10,678 nucleotides of DNA from Calditrichota bacterium. Lineage in GTDB: Bacteria; Calditrichota; Calditrichia; RBG-13-44-9; J075. This document shows, in pieces, positions 7,516 through 10,678 of the stretch. Numbering within the stretch: position 1 is the first letter of the stretch; the number at the start of each line of letters is the position of its first letter. The position numbers and the translations under genes were made by a program. The notes under the pieces are model-generated. The model worked only from the letters and a program-made list of their open reading frames with translations, was not told where the DNA came from and ran no database searches. The stretch is from contig JAJRYW010000043.1 in the NCBI GenBank assembly GCA_024275555.1, positions 1 to 10,678 of the forward strand. The letters are read 5' to 3'.

Positions 7516-8064
7516 TTATCCTTCCGGGATGGGGTGGGCAATCTTTTCCCAGCGTTCTTTGAACTTGAATTCTTTAAACGTGGGGCTCTCTTCGTTGTGG
7601 CAGGTCAGACAAAGTTTTTCGGCAGAACCGTCCTCTACCAGGATGGGATTCAACCCGTTTTCGATGGACAGTTTCCGGTCTTTCATGATTTTTTTCTTCC
7701 TGTAATCGCCCCCGGCGCCGTGGCAGGACTAGCATTGCACGCCATCCTCTTTAACAAACTTGGGTCCCAGCATGGATGCGTCGGCGTCATAGGCGGTCAC
7801 ATGGCATTTCAAACATTCGGGCGCTTCGTAAGCCGGCGTAGTTAACCCTTTTTCTTTGGCAATCTTAGCCGATTCCTCGGATTTCAGAGTTTCGAATGCT
7901 TCGGCATGTTTCGACGCTTGCCATTTCTTGAATTGCTCGCCTTGTTCCGGCTTTTTGTGGCAGGTTTTACATTTTGCCACTCCGACAAACTGATGACCTC
8001 CGGTCTGCGCATAACCCACTCCCACCAATGCCACGAACATCAGCATAGAAAGAACTAACCTCAT
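7516..8064 (-). pseudogene. Tetraheme cytochrome c554-like protein interrupted by in-frame TAG
   Basis: A periplasmic tetraheme cytochrome related to the cytochrome c554 group, expected to carry electrons between a membrane quinol oxidase and a terminal reductase. Read through, it would be 182 codons. A signal peptide covers about residues 1-19 (hydrophobic stretch, then GYA before the cut). Heme motifs are CKTCH 32-36, CLKCH 84-88, C-stop-SCH 111-115 and CLTCH 152-156. The stop is a TAG at 7731-7729, exactly where relatives usually have Glu in a CESCHGPG-like motif, so one GAG-to-TAG change explains it. The frame stays open for another 70 codons with sensible sequence, ending at a TAA (7518-7516). 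The start ATG at 8064 is fixed by GGAGG 5 bases upstream and by the signal peptide. As written, the product stops at residue 111 and loses hemes 3 and 4. It is a recent pseudogene, a sequencing error or a suppressed stop; sequence alone cannot decide. Confidence 0.85.
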
Positions 8065-8268
8065 AATGCCCTCCAAAAGTTAAACCAACAATTTTAGTAT
8101 GGGTCGACTGGAATACCTGAATTTTTATTGACCTGCCCAAGGTACAGCAGAGAGATTTTATAAGGAATGATAAAAGTCACAAGAAAGCCTGATTTTTATC
8201 ATGTTATTTTCCTGTCTTTAATCATAACTTTTGGCCTTTAATTAAGAGAAAAACAACAGGAGCAATAT
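8065..8268. promoter_or_regulatory. Divergent cytochrome promoter region with a 9-bp inverted repeat
   Basis: A 204-bp spacer between the two divergent cytochrome genes. It holds a perfect inverted repeat, ATGATAAAA (8167-8175) and TTTTATCAT (8194-8202), with an 18-base centre, which could bind a dimeric regulator controlling both genes. TTGACC at 8128-8133 resembles a -35 box, but a good -10 is not at the usual distance. Ribosome binding sites lie at each edge: GGAGG for the minus-strand gene and AGGAG (8258-8262) for the plus-strand gene. No classical FNR box was recognised. Confidence 0.4.
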
Positions 8269-9768
8269 ATGAAGCTGCCGCGCACAACCCAGAACTGGCT
8301 TACGCTATCGGGAGCCACCGTAGCCCTTATTTCCTTGTTTATGATCATTTTCCTGTTTGTAATTTCCACGTTTTTTCAGGAAGGACACACGTATTTAGGA
8401 TTAGTGATATACATCATTTTACCAGGAATGTTGGTAGCCGGCTTGATCATGATCCCGGTGGGGATGTTTATCCACCAGCGCCATCTGCGCAAGATTGATC
8501 CGGAAACGATCCCCCCCTGGCCGTATGTAGATTTAAACAAACCGCATCATCGCAACGCCTTTTTGATCTTTCTTTTAGGCACGGTAATCTTCCTGTTTCT
8601 CACCGCAGTGGGAAGCTATGAAGCATTCCATATCACCGAATCGGTTCCTTTTTGCGGCACGCTTTGCCATGAAGTGATGAATCCCGAGTACACCGCTTAT
8701 CAACACTCTCCTCACGCCCGGGTCGCTTGCGTCGAGTGCCATGTGGGGGAAGGAGCGGATTGGTATGTGAAATCCAAACTCTCCGGCGCCTACCAGGTCT
8801 ACGCTGTGTTAGCAGATGTCTACCCCAGACCCATCGACACCCCGATTGCAAACTTACGACCGGCCCGGGAAACCTGCGAACGCTGCCACTGGCCGGAAAA
8901 GTTTTATTCCCACAAACTCAGGAAAGAAACTCACTACCTTTTTGATGAGGAAAACACCGAGTGGCATATTAATTTGATCATGAAAATCGGCGCCGAGCAC
9001 TCGGCGTTGGGCCTGCGGGAAGGGATTCACTGGCACATCAATCCAAAGGTAAAAATCGAATATATTGCCACTGATAAAAGGCGCCAGGAAATCCCCTGGG
9101 TGCGCTACACCGACCTGGAGACGGGCGAGGTAAGGGTTTTCAAGGATAAAGAAAATATTGGCGATGAAGCAGAACTGCCCATGGACAAGATTCGCGTCTT
9201 TGACTGTATGGATTGCCACAACCGCCCCTCGCACGACTATAAGAGCCCGATACGCTTTATCAATGAAGCGATGACAGCCGGGGAGATTCCCAAGAACTTA
9301 CCGGGGATTAAGGCCCTGGCCGTGGAATTATGCGAAGAAGAGTACACCAGCAAGGATTCGGCAATGGCGGCCATCGAGACCGGGGTGCGAAGCTATTACG
9401 AAGAGGAATATCCCGAAGTAGCCCAGAAGCAGCCGGAACTCATTGCCAGGGCCATCGAAGGTATTCAGGAAGCTTTTTCGCACAACATCTTTCCGGAAAT
9501 GAAGGTGCGCTGGGACGCCTATCCCAACGACATTGGCCACCTGGAATTTAACGGCTGTTTCCGCTGTCATAATGATAAGCACGAAACCGAGGACGGTGAA
9601 GTGATCCGCCGCGATTGTAACCTGTGCCATTACATTAACGCCCAGGGGCCGGTCGACAACATGGAATTCGGACTGGTAAACCAGGCCCTGGAGTTTAAAC
9701 ATCCCGACGGGGAGGATGACTGGAAAGACTCTCTCTGTACTGATTGCCATACAGGCGGCGCTCCCTAA
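8269..9768 (+). CDS. NapC/NirT-like multiheme membrane cytochrome c (seven heme motifs)
   Basis: A 499-residue membrane-anchored cytochrome, expected to oxidise menaquinol and pass electrons to periplasmic partners. Three hydrophobic segments lie at about 11-36, 43-69 and 96-118; classical NapC/NirT/NrfH proteins have one anchor helix. Heme motifs follow: CGTLCH at 129-134 (three residues between the cysteines), CVECH 154-158, CERCH 203-207, CMDCH 313-317, CFRCH 430-434, CNLCH 450-454 and CTDCH 490-494. The block from the first motif through HSPHARVACVECHVG and WYVKSKLSG (166-173) is the part typical of NapC/NirT. The protein is about twice the usual NapC length, and the three-heme C-terminal extension may be a built-in electron outlet. 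Long relatives are known in metal-reducing bacteria such as Geobacter. The ATG at 8269 is supported by AGGAG 6 bases upstream. It diverges from the c554-like gene, which suggests shared regulation and electron transfer between the products. The final acceptor is not shown. Confidence 0.92.
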   Translation: MKLPRTTQNWLTLSGATVALISLFMIIFLFVISTFFQEGHTYLGLVIYIILPGMLVAGLIMIPVGMFIHQRHLRKIDPETIPPWPYVDLNKPHHRNAFLIFLLGTVIFLFLTAVGSYEAFHITESVPFCGTLCHEVMNPEYTAYQHSPHARVACVECHVGEGADWYVKSKLSGAYQVYAVLADVYPRPIDTPIANLRPARETCERCHWPEKFYSHKLRKETHYLFDEENTEWHINLIMKIGAEHSALGLREGIHWHINPKVKIEYIATDKRRQEIPWVRYTDLETGEVRVFKDKENIGDEAELPMDKIRVFDCMDCHNRPSHDYKSPIRFINEAMTAGEIPKNLPGIKALAVELCEEEYTSKDSAMAAIETGVRSYYEEEYPEVAQKQPELIARAIEGIQEAFSHNIFPEMKVRWDAYPNDIGHLEFNGCFRCHNDKHETEDGEVIRRDCNLCHYINAQGPVDNMEFGLVNQALEFKHPDGEDDWKDSLCTDCHTGGAP

Positions 9769-9805
9769 GCCTGTCCGAATTCCAGTATTGAACACCTGAT
9801 TTATT

Positions 9806-9839
9806 AAGAAGCCGCTGTCATCCGCAGCGGCTTCTTTAG
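9806..9839 (+). terminator. Intrinsic terminator after the NapC-like gene
   Basis: A perfect 12-bp stem, AAGAAGCCGCTG (9806-9817) with CAGCGGCTTCTT (9825-9836), around a 7-base loop, 37 bp after the stop codon. The trailing T run is short because most Ts are within the stem, but the stem is strong and the position is right. Confidence 0.85.
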
Positions 9840-9895
9840 TTATAACTGATGTTACACAGTTTTGCCACAGGAAGGTTTACCATTTACTTGTTCTA

Positions 9896-9946
9896 TGTCA
9901 CCCTCAGCTTGTCGGCACGAAGTGCTCCCGTCGGGAAAGGGTGACA
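9896..9946. repeat. REP-like palindrome 1
   Basis: Perfect 9-bp arms TGTCACCCT (9896-9904) and AGGGTGACA (9938-9946) enclose further pairing sequence, including GCAC-GAA-GTGC near the centre. It contains GCTTGTCG, also present in reverse in the next element, so the two probably belong to one repeat family. It is non-coding. Confidence 0.6.
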
Positions 9947-9963
9947 CGTTTACGTCTATATCT

Positions 9964-10016
9964 GCCATGCTTCGACAAGCGTTCGACTGAGTTCACGCCG
10001 AAGGCTCAGCATGACA
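9964..10016. repeat. REP-like palindrome 2
   Basis: Arms CATGCT and AGCATG bound a segment which, on the minus strand, reads TGTCATGCTGAGCC, then GGCGTGAACTCAGTCGAACG and GCTTGTCGAAGCATG. This phrase is recalled as a very common dispersed intergenic repeat in many environmental genomes; no search was run. It lies 17 bp from palindrome 1. Confidence 0.6.
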
Positions 10017-10102
10017 TGAAGATTGCTTAACAATAGCAACATTTCTCTAATGTGGCTTCCCATTATGAACAGTGACGCGCGTAACATCAGGTTATATTGA
10101 GA

Positions 10103-10302
10103 CGTGAATTAGTTTCCGAAAAGATGAAATGTATTTGTGTAGTTGCCTTCATGTAATGGTAATGTTCCCCCCTTAATCCCTCCCGGCTGGCCGGGAGGGA
10201 AACCGGCCTCCCTCCCCGATTTCGGGGAGGGCCGGGGTGGGGAAATTTCATGGAAAACTCGTTCATCACATTCAAACAATTTCATTCTCATACTAATTCA
10301 CG
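10103..10302. mobile_element. MITE-like element, 200 bp, with perfect 11-bp terminal inverted repeats
   Basis: CGTGAATTAGT at 10103-10113 and its exact complement ACTAATTCACG at 10292-10302 bound the element. Inside the ends, the two sides keep imperfect similarity (an ATGAAAT-TTTG-TGT pattern on the left and a matching ATGAAAT pattern on the minus strand at the right). The centre holds two strong GC hairpins, annotated separately. There is no coding capacity and no clear target-site duplication. The structure fits a non-autonomous transposable or REP-composite element; the transposase that would move it is not in this window. Confidence 0.5.
10177..10231. repeat. Tandem GC-rich hairpins inside the MITE-like element
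   Basis: Hairpin A has a perfect 11-bp stem, TCCCTCCCGGC (10177-10187) with GCCGGGAGGGA (10190-10200), and a 2-base loop. Hairpin B has a perfect 10-bp stem, CCCTCCCCGA (10210-10219) with TCGGGGAGGG (10222-10231), also with a 2-base gap. The preceding CCCCCCTTAATCCC resembles, in inverted orientation, the sequence at 1884-1918. Confidence 0.8.
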
Positions 10303-10549
10303 GGTCTATAAGAATATTCACCGGCGCCGAACTGGCGCCGGACGCCCCTCACGGCTCCCTCTTGCCTGTAAGGTTGAACCATGAGCGCCAAGCTTTAGCT
10401 CGCCCTTGAACATACAAAAAAGGAGTGTCAAGCTTATGATCTTTGTAAAATTAATCGGGCCGTATTTGTGCAGCTGCTTACACATTAGTAAGTAGTGTTT
10501 GGCCGAAAACTCGAGAGAGCGTACCATGAATTGTGCAAGCGGCTATGTT
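10303..10549. other. Non-coding stretch with a perfect GC hairpin
   Basis: No convincing gene. At 10321-10341 is a perfect 8-bp hairpin, CCGGCGCC-GAACT-GGCGCCGG. AGGAG at 10421-10425 precedes an ATG at 10436, but that frame encodes only 19 residues before TAG and is not called as a gene. The rest shows no tRNA-like or other recognised structure. Confidence 0.4.
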
Positions 10550-10663
10550 AGCCCTGAAAGGGCGTCAATATTATAACCCAGGGCAACGCCCTGGGAAAAT
10601 TGATAAATCACCATTAACCCTGAAAGGGTGACATAAACGCTGCTATATCGCCCCTTCAGGGCT
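10550..10663. repeat. Cluster of CCCTGAAAGGG palindromes at the right edge
   Basis: Outer arms AGCCCTGAAAGGGCG (10550-10564) and its inverted copy CGCCCCTTCAGGGCT (10649-10663) differ at one base. A third, direct copy ACCCTGAAAGGGTG is at 10617-10630. Each copy is itself a small hairpin with a GAA loop. Between them is a perfect 8-bp hairpin, CCCAGGGC-AAC-GCCCTGGG (10577-10595). The array resembles dispersed palindromic repeats seen near RAYT/IS200-type transposases in several phyla, but no transposase is present here. The array may continue past the window end. Confidence 0.6.
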
Positions 10664-10678
10664 TTAAATATTTTTTGA

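Noticed and set aside
9328..9795. A 155-codon minus-strand frame
   Set aside because: It is antisense to the C-terminal heme motifs of the NapC-like gene and is a shadow frame.
10436..10495. A 19-residue frame with AGGAG 10 bases upstream
   Set aside because: It is too short to support without conservation, and the surrounding DNA is repeat-rich.
10318..10527. A 69-codon minus-strand frame
   Set aside because: Part of it is encoded by the GC hairpin at 10321-10341 and it has no convincing family features.
10550..10678. Possible CRISPR array
   Set aside because: The repeats are short palindromes, irregularly spaced and in mixed orientation, with no constant repeat/spacer length and no cas genes nearby.
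9838..10678. Possible tRNA or other structured RNA gene
   Set aside because: The hairpins do not form a cloverleaf, and no conserved tRNA loop sequences or CCA-adjacent acceptor stem were seen.

Overview
The window reads as chromosomal DNA of a Gram-negative anaerobe or facultative anaerobe that respires with multiheme cytochromes. The evidence is a quinol-oxidising NapC/NirT-type cytochrome next to a tetraheme c554-like cytochrome, a moderately high GC content, and intergenic spaces full of short palindromic repeats of the kind common in environmental lineages around Bacteroidota, Ignavibacteria and Calditrichota. That placement is only a guess; there is no rRNA or other marker gene.

Layout, left to right. 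Positions 1-361 are non-coding, with a repeat at the left edge and a hairpin-rich leader. A FAD-dependent monooxygenase gene (362-1504, +) stands alone and is followed by about 485 bp of decayed repeat sequence. Two genes on the minus strand then form a tight operon read from right to left: a DUF523 protein (4798-4271) and a MrfA/YprA-type DEAD/DEAH helicase with a cysteine-rich DUF1998 end (4266-1990). Diverging from them is a plus-strand pair with a 4-bp ATGA overlap. The first gene (4932-6566) has a NERD-like nuclease fold whose catalytic residues look lost, plus a long Pro/Glu-rich tail. The second (6563-7441) encodes a coiled coil, one membrane helix and a LytR_C domain. A strong bidirectional hairpin terminator (7460-7494) separates this pair from a convergent cytochrome gene.

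The respiratory section has a divergent pair. On the minus strand is a tetraheme c554-like periplasmic cytochrome (8064-7516) interrupted by an in-frame TAG inside its third heme motif. On the plus strand is a seven-heme NapC/NirT-like membrane cytochrome (8269-9768). The likely arrangement is that the membrane protein takes electrons from the quinone pool and passes them to periplasmic carriers such as the c554-like protein. The amber codon suggests this partner is recently broken, or that the stop is suppressed.

From 9769 to the right edge there is no convincing gene. The stretch holds a terminator, two REP-like palindromes, a 200-bp MITE-like element with perfect 11-bp terminal inverted repeats and two nested hairpins, and a cluster of CCCTGAAAGGG-type palindromes cut by the window end.

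The best candidates for something undescribed are the coupled NERD-like/LytR_C pair, which looks like an envelope-tethered two-protein module of unknown role, and the amber codon in a heme-binding motif. No established defence system, CRISPR array, tRNA or rRNA was seen.
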